From contig NZ_FODB01000008.1 of assembly GCF_900110265.1 (NCBI RefSeq), positions 19,379-83,378 of the forward strand: a DNA stretch of 64,000 nucleotides, read 5' to 3'. The notes beneath the pieces are model-generated. The model made no database searches. It was given only the letters and a program-made list of their open reading frames with translations, and was not told the origin of the DNA. Shown in pieces: positions 50,700 through 60,685 of the stretch (its first letter is position 1; the number at the start of each line of letters is the position of its first letter). This DNA is from Vreelandella aquamarina. GTDB lineage: Bacteria > Pseudomonadota > Gammaproteobacteria > Pseudomonadales > Halomonadaceae. The position numbers and the translations under genes are program-made.

Positions 50700-51869
50700 T
50701 TAAACCACTACCAAGTTGTCGCGGTGGATCAGTTCGTGGGCTTCCACGTAACCAAGGATGGCTTCGATCTGGTGGCTTGGCTGGCCCGCTAGCTGGCGAG
50801 CTTCGTCGGCCCCGTAGTTGACCAAGCCCTTGGCCACGCGAGTGCCCTGCTCATCCACACACAGCACCATGTCGCCGCGCTTAAAACTGCCCTGCACGTC
50901 ACGCACGCCAACGGCCAGCAGGCTAGAGCCTTTACCACGCAGCACGTTGACCGCGCCCGCATCCAGCACCAGCGTACCGCGCACCTGAAGCTGACCCGCT
51001 AGCCAGCGCTTGCGCGCTGCCATAGGGGCTTGATCCGGGCGCAGCAGCGTGCCGAGTGCTTCACCGTTCATTACCCGAGTAATTACCTCCGGCTGGCGAC
51101 CACTGGCAATCACAGTTACCGCGCCGGAACGCGCCGCGAGCTGGGCAGCGCGCACTTTGGTGCTCATCCCCCCCCGGCCCAACGCCCCGCCGCTGCCTGC
51201 CACGGCGGCCAAGCGTGGGTCGTCAGCACGCCCCTCAGCAATCAGCGTGGCATCAGGGTTATGGCGGGGGTCGGCATCGAACAGGCCTTCCTGGTCGGTG
51301 AGCAGCAGTAGCGCATCGGCTTCCAGCAGATTCGCCACCAGCGCGCCGAGGGTGTCGTTATCGCCAAAACGGATCTCGTCGGTGACGACGGTATCGTTTT
51401 CGTTGATCACCGGTACCACGCGCATCTCGACAAGCGTGCGCAATGCCGAGAGCGCGTTCAGGTAGCGCTTGCGGTTAGAGAGGTCGTCGTGGGTGAGCAG
51501 AATCTGCGCGGTGAGCATGCCGTGGCGCGCAAAGTGCTGCTCGTAGCACTGAGTCAGGCCATTTTGGCCCACGGCGGCGGCCGCCTGCAGCTCGTGCACG
51601 GCGCTGGGGCGTGCCTGCCAGCCCAGGCGCACCATGCCAGCTGCCACCGCACCGGAGGAGACCAGCACCACCTCTTTACCCTGCTGATGCAGGGCGGCAA
51701 TTTGATCCACCCAGCCGCCAATGGCCGCTTCGTCCAGCCCACGACCATCATTAGTGAGCAGCGCGCTGCCAATTTTGACCACTACCCGGCGGGCGCTACT
51801 CAGCGCCTCACGGCCCGGCAACTGCTCGTTGCTTTCCACGTCGCGACTCTCCCACTCCATTGCGCTCAC
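50700..51869 (-). CDS. proB: Glutamate 5-kinase
   Basis: ProB phosphorylates glutamate, the first and feedback-controlled step of proline synthesis; proline is also an osmoprotectant. The amino-acid kinase domain has [55 protein letters not shown] and [13 protein letters not shown]. The C-terminal PUA domain (about 290-385) is present. The start is a GTG at 51869, with an ATG three codons in as the alternative; the 389 residues include an N-terminal extension of about 20. It follows obgE by 30 bases, as in many proteobacteria. Confidence 0.96.
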   Translation of the reverse strand: MSAMEWESRDVESNEQLPGREALSSARRVVVKIGSALLTNDGRGLDEAAIGGWVDQIAALHQQGKEVVLVSSGAVAAGMVRLGWQARPSAVHELQAAAAVGQNGLTQCYEQHFARHGMLTAQILLTHDDLSNRKRYLNALSALRTLVEMRVVPVINENDTVVTDEIRFGDNDTLGALVANLLEADALLLLTDQEGLFDADPRHNPDATLIAEGRADDPRLAAVAGSGGALGRGGMSTKVRAAQLAARSGAVTVIASGRQPEVITRVMNGEALGTLLRPDQAPMAARKRWLAGQLQVRGTLVLDAGAVNVLRGKGSSLLAVGVRDVQGSFKRGDMVLCVDEQGTRVAKGLVNYGADEARQLAGQPSHQIEAILGYVEAHELIHRDNLVVV

Positions 51870-51899
51870 GCGATTTATCCTAGCTAGTACGCCGCTGGC

Positions 51900-53126
<1,227 letters not shown>

Positions 53127-53168
53127 CTATCCCCACCCGCCTCATGCGGGCAAAAGGGATCGAAAGAC

Positions 53169-53196
53169 AAAAAAGCCCCGCCATGGCGGGGCTTTT
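53169..53196 (-). terminator. Terminator between rpmA and obgE
   Basis: A perfect GCCCCGCC-ATGG-type palindrome (GCCCCGCCATGGCGGGGC) flanked by A and T runs. On the minus strand it ends the ribosomal-protein transcript, leaving partial read-through for obgE. Confidence 0.9.
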
Positions 53197-53259
53197 CTTT
53201 CGTCATCTTCGCACTGCGTAAGTCATACCAACCAACTTACTCAAAGCAACCGAGGTTGC

Positions 53260-53517
53260 TTAGGCAGAAACGATGCTGACGAATTTACGGTTGTTCGGAC
53301 CTTTGGTCTCGAACTTCACGAAGCCGTCGTTCAGAGCGAACAGCGTGTGATCACGACCCAGGCCAACGCCAGTGCCTGCGTGGAAACGAGTGCCACGCTG
53401 ACGAACGATGATGTTACCTGCGGTTGCCGCTTGGCCACCGAAGAGTTTCACACCAAGGCGTTTGGATTCGGAATCGCGACCGTTACGCGTGGAGCCGGCT
53501 GCCTTTTTATGTGCCAT
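53260..53517 (-). CDS. rpmA: Large ribosomal subunit protein bL27
   Basis: An 85-residue L27. The N-terminus [29 protein letters not shown] reaches the peptidyl-transferase centre in the assembled ribosome; it has no leader to be cleaved, unlike Firmicutes. [27 protein letters not shown] is typical. AGGAGG lies in front of the ATG. It follows rplU by 30 bases. Confidence 0.98.
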   Translation of the reverse strand: MAHKKAAGSTRNGRDSESKRLGVKLFGGQAATAGNIIVRQRGTRFHAGTGVGLGRDHTLFALNDGFVKFETKGPNNRKFVSIVSA

Positions 53518-53547
53518 TGCAAAATCCTCCTAAAGGGAATTGGCTGC

Positions 53548-53859
53548 TTACGCAGAAATTCCGGTAATTTTGACTTCAGTGAACCACTGACGGTGGCCCT
53601 GACGCTTCATGTGGTGCTTCCGGCGACGGAATTTGATGATCGTCACTTTATCGCCACGGCCGTGGGAAACGATTTCAGCGGAAACTTTGGCACCGCTAAT
53701 GAAAGGTGCGCCAATGTTTACGTCATCGCCGTCTGCAACCAGCAGCACTTCATCAAACTCAATCGTTTCGCCGGTAGCGACTTCGATTTTCTCGAGCTTG
53801 AGGGTTTGACCTTCTTGAACGCGGTACTGTTTACCACCGCTTTTAATAACTGCGTACAT
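53548..53859 (-). CDS. rplU: Large ribosomal subunit protein bL21
   Basis: A 103-residue L21 that binds 23S r[50 protein letters not shown] and the C-terminal [26 protein letters not shown] are complete. It heads rplU-rpmA-(terminator)-obgE-proB and is divergent from ispB across 293 bases in which I see no further gene; both promoters must lie there. Confidence 0.98.
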   Translation of the reverse strand: MYAVIKSGGKQYRVQEGQTLKLEKIEVATGETIEFDEVLLVADGDDVNIGAPFISGAKVSAEIVSHGRGDKVTIIKFRRRKHHMKRQGHRQWFTEVKITGISA

Positions 53860-54152
53860 GTCGCTCTCCGGACTTGTCGTTAATGCCGGTTACGCCCCGC
53901 GTAACCAACGCTCATCGCCTTCCGCTCTTATCGACCTGCTGCGAGTGGCGCCTCTTTTGGCAGCCATCTGACAGGGAGCATGATGAGTGGGTCGCGGATT
54001 ATAACGACTATCGCTTCATACCACAAGGCCACCGGGGCTTGTCAATCTTCCAAACGCCGGCCTGGGCCTGCTTAGCGCGGCTATGCCTTGACGCCTTACA
54101 GGCAGCCCCATAGCATGAGCTCCACTCTTACCTGCCGCGATGAACGGAACCC

Positions 54153-55157
54153 ATGACAGCCAACGTCTCCTCAATCCCGCCTGCCAGCCCTTCGCCTTCA
54201 CCGCTGCACGCCGTGGTGGCCGACGATTTTGAGGCCGTCAACCGCACCATTGTGACGCAGTTGAATTCTCGCGTGCCGCTGGTGGAAACCATCGGCCAGT
54301 ACATCATCGAAAGCGGCGGTAAACGCCTGCGCCCGCTGCTGGTACTGTTGGCAGCCCGCTCGTTGGGCTACGAGGGCGACAAGCACATCACCCTCGCCAC
54401 GCTGATCGAGTTTATGCATACCTCCACTCTGTTACACGACGACGTGGTGGATGAGTCGCACATGCGCCGGGGCAAAAAAACCGCCAACGACGCCTGGGGC
54501 AATGCGCCTTCCGTGCTGGTGGGTGATTTCCTCTACTCCCGCTCGTTCCAGATGATGGTGGACGTAGGCTCCATGCGCATCATGGCGATCCTATCCGGTG
54601 CCACCTGCGTGATCGCAGAAGGTGAAGTGCTGCAGTTGACCAACATTGGCAACCCCAGTATTTCCGAGGCGGATTACTTCGAGACCATCCAGGGTAAAAC
54701 CGCGATGCTGTTTGAAGCCGCCTCCCACAGCGGCGCGGTGCTCGCCGAAGCTACGCCGGAGCAGGAGCGCGCCCTGCAGCATTACGGCCGCTACCTGGGT
54801 CTCGCTTTCCAACTGATTGACGACTTGCTGGACTATCAAGGCGACGCCGAGGCAATGGGCAAAAACGTTGGCGACGACTTGGCCGAAGGCAAGCCCACGC
54901 TACCGCTCATTCACGCCATGGAGCGCGGCACTCCTGAGCAAGCCAAGCTGATTCGTCAGGTGATTCGCAAAGGCGGTCTTGAACAGCTAGACGACGTACT
55001 GGCGATTATTCACGACACCGGGGCGCTGGCGTACACCCGCGTACGGGCAGAAGAGATGGCGGATAAAGCGCTAGCCGAACTGGATGCCCTGCCCCCTAGC
55101 CCTTATCGCGATAGCATGGCTCAACTTGCCCGCTTAGCCGTAGATCGCCAAGCGTAA
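54153..55157 (+). CDS. ispB: Octaprenyl (polyprenyl) diphosphate synthase
   Basis: IspB extends farnesyl diphosphate with isopentenyl diphosphate to make the side chain of ubiquinone. The first aspartate-rich motif is LLHDDVVDES (D96, D97, D100), the second is LIDDLLDYQ (about 223-229), and GGKRLRPLLVLL binds the diphosphate. Chain length (C40 or C45) cannot be told exactly from sequence. 334 residues include a Pro/Ser-rich start of about 18. It is divergent from rplU, the standard gammaproteobacterial arrangement, and followed by tRNA-Pro. Confidence 0.95.
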   Translation: MTANVSSIPPASPSPSPLHAVVADDFEAVNRTIVTQLNSRVPLVETIGQYIIESGGKRLRPLLVLLAARSLGYEGDKHITLATLIEFMHTSTLLHDDVVDESHMRRGKKTANDAWGNAPSVLVGDFLYSRSFQMMVDVGSMRIMAILSGATCVIAEGEVLQLTNIGNPSISEADYFETIQGKTAMLFEAASHSGAVLAEATPEQERALQHYGRYLGLAFQLIDDLLDYQGDAEAMGKNVGDDLAEGKPTLPLIHAMERGTPEQAKLIRQVIRKGGLEQLDDVLAIIHDTGALAYTRVRAEEMADKALAELDALPPSPYRDSMAQLARLAVDRQA

Positions 55158-55268
55158 CCGACAACGCTTTTCGCGTTGTACAAAGAAAGGGCGTGAAAAA
55201 AGAGGCTTGAAAAAAGCCCTTCGCCTGCGTATGATTCGTCCCGTTGTTGAGCACGCCTCAGCAACTTT

Positions 55269-55345
55269 CGGAATATAGCTCAGCTTGGTAGAGCGCTGCC
55301 TTCGGGAGGCAGAGGTCGTAGGTTCGAATCCTGCTATTCCGACCA
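55269..55345 (+). tRNA. tRNA-Pro (CGG)
   Basis: A 77-base cloverleaf with encoded CCA. The anticodon stem CTGCC/GGCAG encloses TTCGGGA, giving anticodon CGG, which reads CCG. It lies downstream of ispB and has its own terminator. Confidence 0.97.
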
Positions 55346-55356
55346 AGAATTCAATG

Positions 55357-55395
55357 AAAACGGCCACTTAGCTTTTAGAGCAAGTGGCCGTTTTT
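55357..55395. terminator. Bidirectional terminator after tRNA-Pro
   Basis: CGGCCACTT and AAGTGGCCG are flanked by AAAA on the left and TTTTT on the right. It separates tRNA-Pro (plus) from the convergent TSUP gene (minus). Confidence 0.9.
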
Positions 55396-55408
55396 GTTTG
55401 TGTGCAAG

Positions 55409-56188
55409 TTACCCCGGCGGGTGAATCAGCCCTACCACACTGACCACAATCAGCACTGCGCCCAATACGCGAAAAAACAGCCCCGTATCGGCATTAAGCA
55501 AGTAGCGGTGGGCTTTTTCACCAAGCAAGTGGCCGATAAAGGCACAGGGCAGCAGCCACAGTTGATGAATGAGCTGTAGGTCAACGTCCGCAATCACAAA
55601 CGACACCATTTTGATCACGACCAAAATAAACCACAGCACAAACATGGTGTCGCGTAACTGCTCTTTCGCGACATGAGTGGCGAACACGGACACAATCAGC
55701 GGTGCGCCAATCAGCGACGTGCCGCTAACGTAGCCCCCCAGCCCCAGCAGTACATAATCCACGTACTTATTGTTACTTCTAAACGGCTTATTTAGCACAT
55801 AGCCGATGGCGTAGATGATCACGATACCGAAGATAATACTGGTCATCACATTGGCGGGCAGGGTGAGCAACCCAACCACCCCCACCAGCTTGGGCACGAT
55901 CATGATCTTGAGCGCTTTGCCTAAATAGCCCCAGTCGATGTTGCTCTGAACCGCAGCGCTGCTGCCCGCCTGCTGCAGCTGACGATGCCCATTCCAGGCA
56001 ATCCAACTGGAAAAAATCAGCAGATGAATAGCAATAATCGGCAGGAACACCAATGGTTCGTTGACGACGAGCAGGAGAAACGGCAGCGCCAAGACCGCGC
56101 CACCAAAGCCAAGACTGGTGCGCACAAAACCGCTCCAGGCAAAGATAAGCCCAATCAGCACGTACTGATACCAAAGTAAATCTGCCAT
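55409..56188 (-). CDS. TSUP family (TauE/SafE) membrane transporter
   Basis: A 259-residue protein with about eight membrane helices. The duplicated TauE/SafE signature is visible near the start (FVRTSLGFGGAVLALPFLLLV) and after the middle (GLGGYVSGTSLIGAPLIVSVFA). Family members export sulfite, sulfoacetate or other sulfur-containing anions; the substrate here is unknown. An AAGGAA lies somewhat far (14 bases) before the ATG. It stands between the tRNA-Pro terminator and the helicase gene, with 31 bases between it and the latter, so it may be the last gene of that transcript. Confidence 0.87.
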   Translation of the reverse strand: MADLLWYQYVLIGLIFAWSGFVRTSLGFGGAVLALPFLLLVVNEPLVFLPIIAIHLLIFSSWIAWNGHRQLQQAGSSAAVQSNIDWGYLGKALKIMIVPKLVGVVGLLTLPANVMTSIIFGIVIIYAIGYVLNKPFRSNNKYVDYVLLGLGGYVSGTSLIGAPLIVSVFATHVAKEQLRDTMFVLWFILVVIKMVSFVIADVDLQLIHQLWLLPCAFIGHLLGEKAHRYLLNADTGLFFRVLGAVLIVVSVVGLIHPPG

Positions 56189-56219
56189 AGCGTTGATAGG
56201 TTTCCTTACAGTGATGGGA

Positions 56220-58481
56220 TCAGACTAACTGCCACCAGCGCGGCAGCAGTGCGCGCACCTGGGCATGGGCAAAACGGTCATCCATTAATACCACAACCCC
56301 TTCATCGTCGGGGCTGCGGATCACTCGCCCAGCGGCCTGTATCACCTTGATCACCCCAGGAATACGGTAGGTATAGTCGCCTCCCCGGCCAAAGCGCGCC
56401 TGCAATCGGGCTTTCAGCGCTTCGTTAAAGTCGTTAAACGGCGGCAAGCCCAGTGTTGCCACAAAGGCACCGATCAATCGCTCACCGGGCAGGTCAATGC
56501 CCTCCGCGAAGGCACCACCCAACACGGCAAAACCGATGCCTTTACCGCCGGGGGCAAAGCGCGCCAAAAACGCCTCACGCTCAGGCTCCTGCATGCTGCG
56601 CGTTTGCGCGAAAACGGGAATCTCAGGGTGCGCCTGCTCGAATGCGTCCATCACCTGTTCGAGGTAAGCAAAACTGCTGAAAAACGCCAGGTAGTGCCCC
56701 GGCTTGTGCTGATAGTGCGCCGCCAGTGTCGCAACAATCGGAGGCACCGACGCCGTGCGCTGATGGTAACGGGTAGAGATATCGCTACGCACATGGACCT
56801 CTAGCTGCTGCGCCACGAAGGGAGATTCCACCTCGCGCCATACGCTGCACTCCGGTAACCCCAGTAAGTCGCGGTAGTAGTGAAACGGCGACAGCGTGGC
56901 GGAAAACAGCACCGTACAGTGGGCGCGCTTAAAGCGCGGGGCGAGAAAGTCCGCCGGAATCACATTGCGCAGCCCAAGCACTGCACTTCCCTTGCCTTGA
57001 ATCTCCAAATCGCACAGCGAGTGGTCGCCGAACGATTCCGCCAAGCGGCAGAATGCAAGCGCTTCGAACAGCAGTTCCTGGAGTGCCTGATTCGCGCCGT
57101 CGGGGTGCTCCACGAGATAATCCGAGATAGCCCCGGCCAGGGTATGCAGTGCGCTCACCAGCTTGGTGGGCAGCGTTTCTAGCAAGTGGTAACGCCGCTC
57201 CGGCGCTTGGGCGGCCACCTCTTTATTGAGCGCCTGCCACTGCCTGCCTACGCGGGCCAGCGGCTTGGCTAAGGCGGACGGGGAGTGACGGCGCAGGAAG
57301 CTCAAGCGCTGTTGGGAGAGCGCGGCGCTGTACATGCCACGAGCACGGTCTACCAGGTTATGCGCCTCATCCACCAGCAGCCCCACTCGCCAGTCGTTGG
57401 CTTGAGCAAGCCCGTGCAGCAGCGCGTGGCTATCGAACCAGTGGTTTACATCCCCCACCGCCACATCGGCCCAGCGGGCCAGCTCCTGACCCAAATAGTA
57501 GGGGCAAACCTGATGCGCCAGCGCCACTTCGCGCAGCGCATCGCGCGTTAGCCAGCCTTTTTCCACCGCCGCTTGGCGGGCGGCAGGCAAACGGTCGTAA
57601 AACCCTTTTGCTAAAGGGCAGGTATCGCCCTGGCAGGCGGTGCCGGGGTATTCACAGGCTTTATCGCGGGCGACGAGTTCCAGCACCCGCAGCGGCTGGG
57701 CAGGAGCCTCTAGGCTCACCAAGGCGTCGAGCGCGAGGCGGCGGCCAGGCGTTTTCATAGTGAGAAAAGCGATGCGGTCGAGCCGCTGACGGGGCATCGC
57801 AGAGAGCATGGGAAACAGCGTGCCCAGGGTTTTGCCAATGCCGGTGGGCGCTTGGGCCAGCAGGCAGCGTCCGGTGCTGGCGGCTTTAAACACATCTTCG
57901 GCCAACGCCCGCTGCCCTGGACGAAAGTCCACGTGGGGAAAGGTCAGCGTGGCGAGCCACGCATCGCGGCACTCGCGGTGGGCGGCCTCCTGCTCGGCCC
58001 AGGCTAAAAAGCGCTGGCACTGGTCGGCAAAAAACGCCGCTAGCTCCTCGGCACGGGCATCAAGCGTCAGCCGGGTTTCCTGGCCGCTGGCAATATCCAG
58101 GTACACCAGCGCCAGCGTGATGTATGAAAGCCCGCGCTCAGCGCAGAGCAGCGCGCCGTATACCTTCACCTGGGCCCAATGCAGTGCGCGCTGGTTATCC
58201 GCCATGCGCGCTAGGCTGCTGCGATGGGTTTTGATCTCTTCAACGCAATTTGCCGCCACATCAAAGCCATCAGCGCGGCCCACCACGCGTAGCCCCTGAT
58301 ATTCGCCGGAGAGCGGTAATTCGGCCAGGTAGCCCGCTATGTTTTCCCGCCGTTTGGCCACCAGCGCGTGGCCTTCAATGCCCTCTTGGGCGCTGGGCGC
58401 GGGGGTAAAACGGTGGTCGAGGTCGCCTTGGCGTGCGGTGAAATCGCACAGCGTACGCACCGCGACCCGATAGCGGCTCAT
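56220..58481 (-). CDS. XPD/DinG-type iron-sulfur DNA helicase with N-terminal PD-(D/E)XK-like domain
   Basis: A 753-residue superfamily 2 helicase (start set by the ATGA overlap with the upstream nuclease gene). Walker A is APTGIGKT (about 211-218), the DEAH box is VDEAHN (371-374), and four cysteines (C276, C283, C288, C326) are placed as the 4Fe-4S ligands of XPD/DinG. Motifs V-VI near the end are GAFAEGIDLPGE and QAAGRVIRS. Before the helicase lies a segment with GRADGFD and VEEIKTH (D71, E81/E82, K84), the pattern of Cas4/RecB-like PD-(D/E)XK nucleases. It should unwind DNA 5'-to-3' and may also cut it. Pairing with the FAN1-type gene suggests cross-link or branched-DNA repair. Confidence 0.9.
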   Translation of the reverse strand: MSRYRVAVRTLCDFTARQGDLDHRFTPAPSAQEGIEGHALVAKRRENIAGYLAELPLSGEYQGLRVVGRADGFDVAANCVEEIKTHRSSLARMADNQRALHWAQVKVYGALLCAERGLSYITLALVYLDIASGQETRLTLDARAEELAAFFADQCQRFLAWAEQEAAHRECRDAWLATLTFPHVDFRPGQRALAEDVFKAASTGRCLLAQAPTGIGKTLGTLFPMLSAMPRQRLDRIAFLTMKTPGRRLALDALVSLEAPAQPLRVLELVARDKACEYPGTACQGDTCPLAKGFYDRLPAARQAAVEKGWLTRDALREVALAHQVCPYYLGQELARWADVAVGDVNHWFDSHALLHGLAQANDWRVGLLVDEAHNLVDRARGMYSAALSQQRLSFLRRHSPSALAKPLARVGRQWQALNKEVAAQAPERRYHLLETLPTKLVSALHTLAGAISDYLVEHPDGANQALQELLFEALAFCRLAESFGDHSLCDLEIQGKGSAVLGLRNVIPADFLAPRFKRAHCTVLFSATLSPFHYYRDLLGLPECSVWREVESPFVAQQLEVHVRSDISTRYHQRTASVPPIVATLAAHYQHKPGHYLAFFSSFAYLEQVMDAFEQAHPEIPVFAQTRSMQEPEREAFLARFAPGGKGIGFAVLGGAFAEGIDLPGERLIGAFVATLGLPPFNDFNEALKARLQARFGRGGDYTYRIPGVIKVIQAAGRVIRSPDDEGVVVLMDDRFAHAQVRALLPRWWQLV

Positions 58482-60157
58482 GAAGTTGGCTGCCAGCGCA
58501 CGTGGCACACCTCGACCGGCATGTCGTGGCGGCAGAAGAAATCAATCCAGCGGCGCTGGTTATCCTGCAGACGGTCACCGGGGCCTTTCACTTCGATCAT
58601 ACGGTAGCGAGGCTTCCCGGCGGGCGCATCGGGCATTAGCTGAATAAGATCCGGCAGGCCTGCCCGATTGTGCTTTAGGTCACTCAGCAAGCGGGTAAAG
58701 CAGGCGTGCAGATGCGCGGCGGGCAGGCAGCTAAGCGCGGCTGTTAACAGCGGTTCGCTCAAAACACCCCAGTGCACAAACGGCGAGGTAATGCCCTGCT
58801 TGGCGTGCCAAGTCGCGCGCATCGTCTCACGGTAGCGCCCGTCGTCTAGCTGTGCCAGGCAGGCGTCGATCTCGGCTTGGCGCTGGCGAACGAAGTCCTC
58901 GCGGTACAAATCCGCAGGCCCACTATGAAACGGATGAAAAAACGCCCCCGGCAGCGGTTTGAAAATCGCTGGCCAGAGCAGCAGACCAAAAAGCCCGGTG
59001 ATTAGGCAGTTTTCCACATAGAACACCGGAGTACTGGCGGTGGATAAGTGTTCGGCAACGGCGCGCTCTACCGATTGAGGGCCAGGAAGCTCCAGCACGT
59101 AGGTCGGGGCCTCGGCTGCTTTCACTACCTGGGGGGCGGGCTGGTTCAACTTGCGCGCCAAGCGCGGCAACAAGCGCCCAAGCGCTTGGGTTTCGCTCTC
59201 TCTCGCCTGCCCCAGCGCGGCCTGGGCCAGCTCGTAACCTTCCTGGTAACGGCCTAACCGCTCTAACACCCGCAGCCTACGAATGCGCGCCTCGCTGTTA
59301 GTCGATTCGGCGTACAACAAAAGCGCTTGTTCTGCTTCACCGCTGCGTTCCGCCGTTTGCCCCAGGGTCAGCAGCAGCCGCGAGCGGCGTGCGTCTAGCC
59401 AACGGTTGTTGGAGGCCGCGGGCACTTCTGTGGCCAGCTGTTCAGGCAGCTCACCGTTTTCTAGGCGTTCGCGCAGGTGGTGTAGTGCTAGGTAGGTGTC
59501 CACCTCGTCTCGATGCTGAAACGCCCGTGATTCGGCGGTCAGCGGCACTTGTTCAAAACGCTGCAAGCCAAGCTCGGTGAGCACGAACTCGGCCCAATCT
59601 TGGCGCAGGTTGCCAAAAAACATCAGCCGCAGACGGTCGCACAGCGCCATGACGTTGAGCCGCACGATGTGCGTTGTTGCGGCAGGCCACCACTGGCGCA
59701 GCGGTATTGAATCGGTAAGCACCGGCATTAACGCGGCTTGGAGCGCCGTTTTGGTGGCATTAGACGACAGCCCAGCGGCTCTGATAGGAGCTTGCAAGGC
59801 GTGGCGCAGCTCGCTTAAGCGCAGCAGCCGAAACACCTCCTCCCCACTTAACAGCGGCGCGTCATCCACCCAGCCAAGCGCCAGTAGCGGCGCCAACGCC
59901 TGATGGGTGTCGCCAATTTCAGGGTAGCTGAGCTTATCCACACGAAACAGCTCGCCTTTACGCATCACCATCCGCACTAATAGCGCTTGAGAAGCGCGAG
60001 GCAGCTGCGACCACTGCTGAAGAACGTGATGCTCATCGGCACTGAGTAAATCCCCGTGGCGCGCCTGCACCCACGCGACCAGGAAGCGAAAATTCGCTAA
60101 GTAGTAGACAGGATCATCAAGGGAGGCGGTCGCCGGAGCGGCAGAGGCACTGTTCAT
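58478..60157 (-). CDS. FAN1-type VRR-NUC structure-specific nuclease
   Basis: A 559-residue protein matching bacterial FAN1. The N-terminal part resembles the SAP-like DNA-binding region, the middle (about 245-335) is helical TPR-like, and the C-terminal VRR-NUC domain has D503 in GLPDLIQLMP, E522 and K524 in IEVKGPGDRLQDNQ, all intact. FAN1 removes nucleotides around interstrand cross-links and flaps with 5' ends. It overlaps the helicase gene by four bases, so the two products are made together and probably act on the same substrate. It heads the pair; the next upstream gene, an orphan, lies on the plus-coordinate side 32 bases away. Confidence 0.92.
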   Translation of the reverse strand: MNSASAAPATASLDDPVYYLANFRFLVAWVQARHGDLLSADEHHVLQQWSQLPRASQALLVRMVMRKGELFRVDKLSYPEIGDTHQALAPLLALGWVDDAPLLSGEEVFRLLRLSELRHALQAPIRAAGLSSNATKTALQAALMPVLTDSIPLRQWWPAATTHIVRLNVMALCDRLRLMFFGNLRQDWAEFVLTELGLQRFEQVPLTAESRAFQHRDEVDTYLALHHLRERLENGELPEQLATEVPAASNNRWLDARRSRLLLTLGQTAERSGEAEQALLLYAESTNSEARIRRLRVLERLGRYQEGYELAQAALGQARESETQALGRLLPRLARKLNQPAPQVVKAAEAPTYVLELPGPQSVERAVAEHLSTASTPVFYVENCLITGLFGLLLWPAIFKPLPGAFFHPFHSGPADLYREDFVRQRQAEIDACLAQLDDGRYRETMRATWHAKQGITSPFVHWGVLSEPLLTAALSCLPAAHLHACFTRLLSDLKHNRAGLPDLIQLMPDAPAGKPRYRMIEVKGPGDRLQDNQRRWIDFFCRHDMPVEVCHVRWQPTS

Positions 60158-60189
60158 GCATCCATTGTAACAGCACGAACGTCCGTAGG

Positions 60190-60576
60190 TTAACCCACGC
60201 GGTGTTGGTAAAGCACTTCCAAGGCATCGTCAGCGGCTTGCTCGTCGGCTGTAGGCACTTCGGTAGGTTGCTCCATCACACGCGGGGTGGGCTTCGCCTG
60301 GGCAACGGGCTGGCGTCCGCCTACCAGCACGTACCACTCTGCTTCGGTCAGATAGTGCTGGCACCAGCGGCTTAAACCATCCGCTACCGTTTCGCGGCTG
60401 CGCTCACCGCCGCGAAACGCGGTCGCAAGATGAAGTAAATCCTGGCGGGCCGTGCGAGCACGGGCGTTGCCCCCGTGCACTTTAGAGAGCGGGCAGCGTC
60501 GGTCGTAGGCCGCGTTGGTGAGGGCATTTAGCCAACGCTCCACTTCATGTGCCTGAATACCGCCGTAAACTGCCAC
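60190..60576 (-). CDS. Uncharacterised protein upstream of the FAN1-helicase pair
   Basis: A 128-residue protein I do not recognise. The start is a GTG at 60574-60576, six bases after GGGGAG; the frame continues open to 60669 without a better site. The first 85 residues look like a compact helical domain (HEVERWLNALTNAAYDRRCPLSKVHGGNARARTARQDLLHLATAF), the rest is a Pro/Glu/Ala-rich linker and a short acidic end. It lies 32 bases before the FAN1-type gene on the same strand and is likely in its operon, so a role in the same repair process is possible but only by position. Confidence 0.62.
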   Translation of the reverse strand: MAVYGGIQAHEVERWLNALTNAAYDRRCPLSKVHGGNARARTARQDLLHLATAFRGGERSRETVADGLSRWCQHYLTEAEWYVLVGGRQPVAQAKPTPRVMEQPTEVPTADEQAADDALEVLYQHRVG

Positions 60577-60685
60577 GCGCCGCTCCCCACGTTGAACGAT
60601 AAGGTGAAAAAGAGATAACCGCCTACAGGATAGGCCAAAAAGGCATAAGACTGCCCGAATTTCGTGCAACTGTCACCTTAATGCC

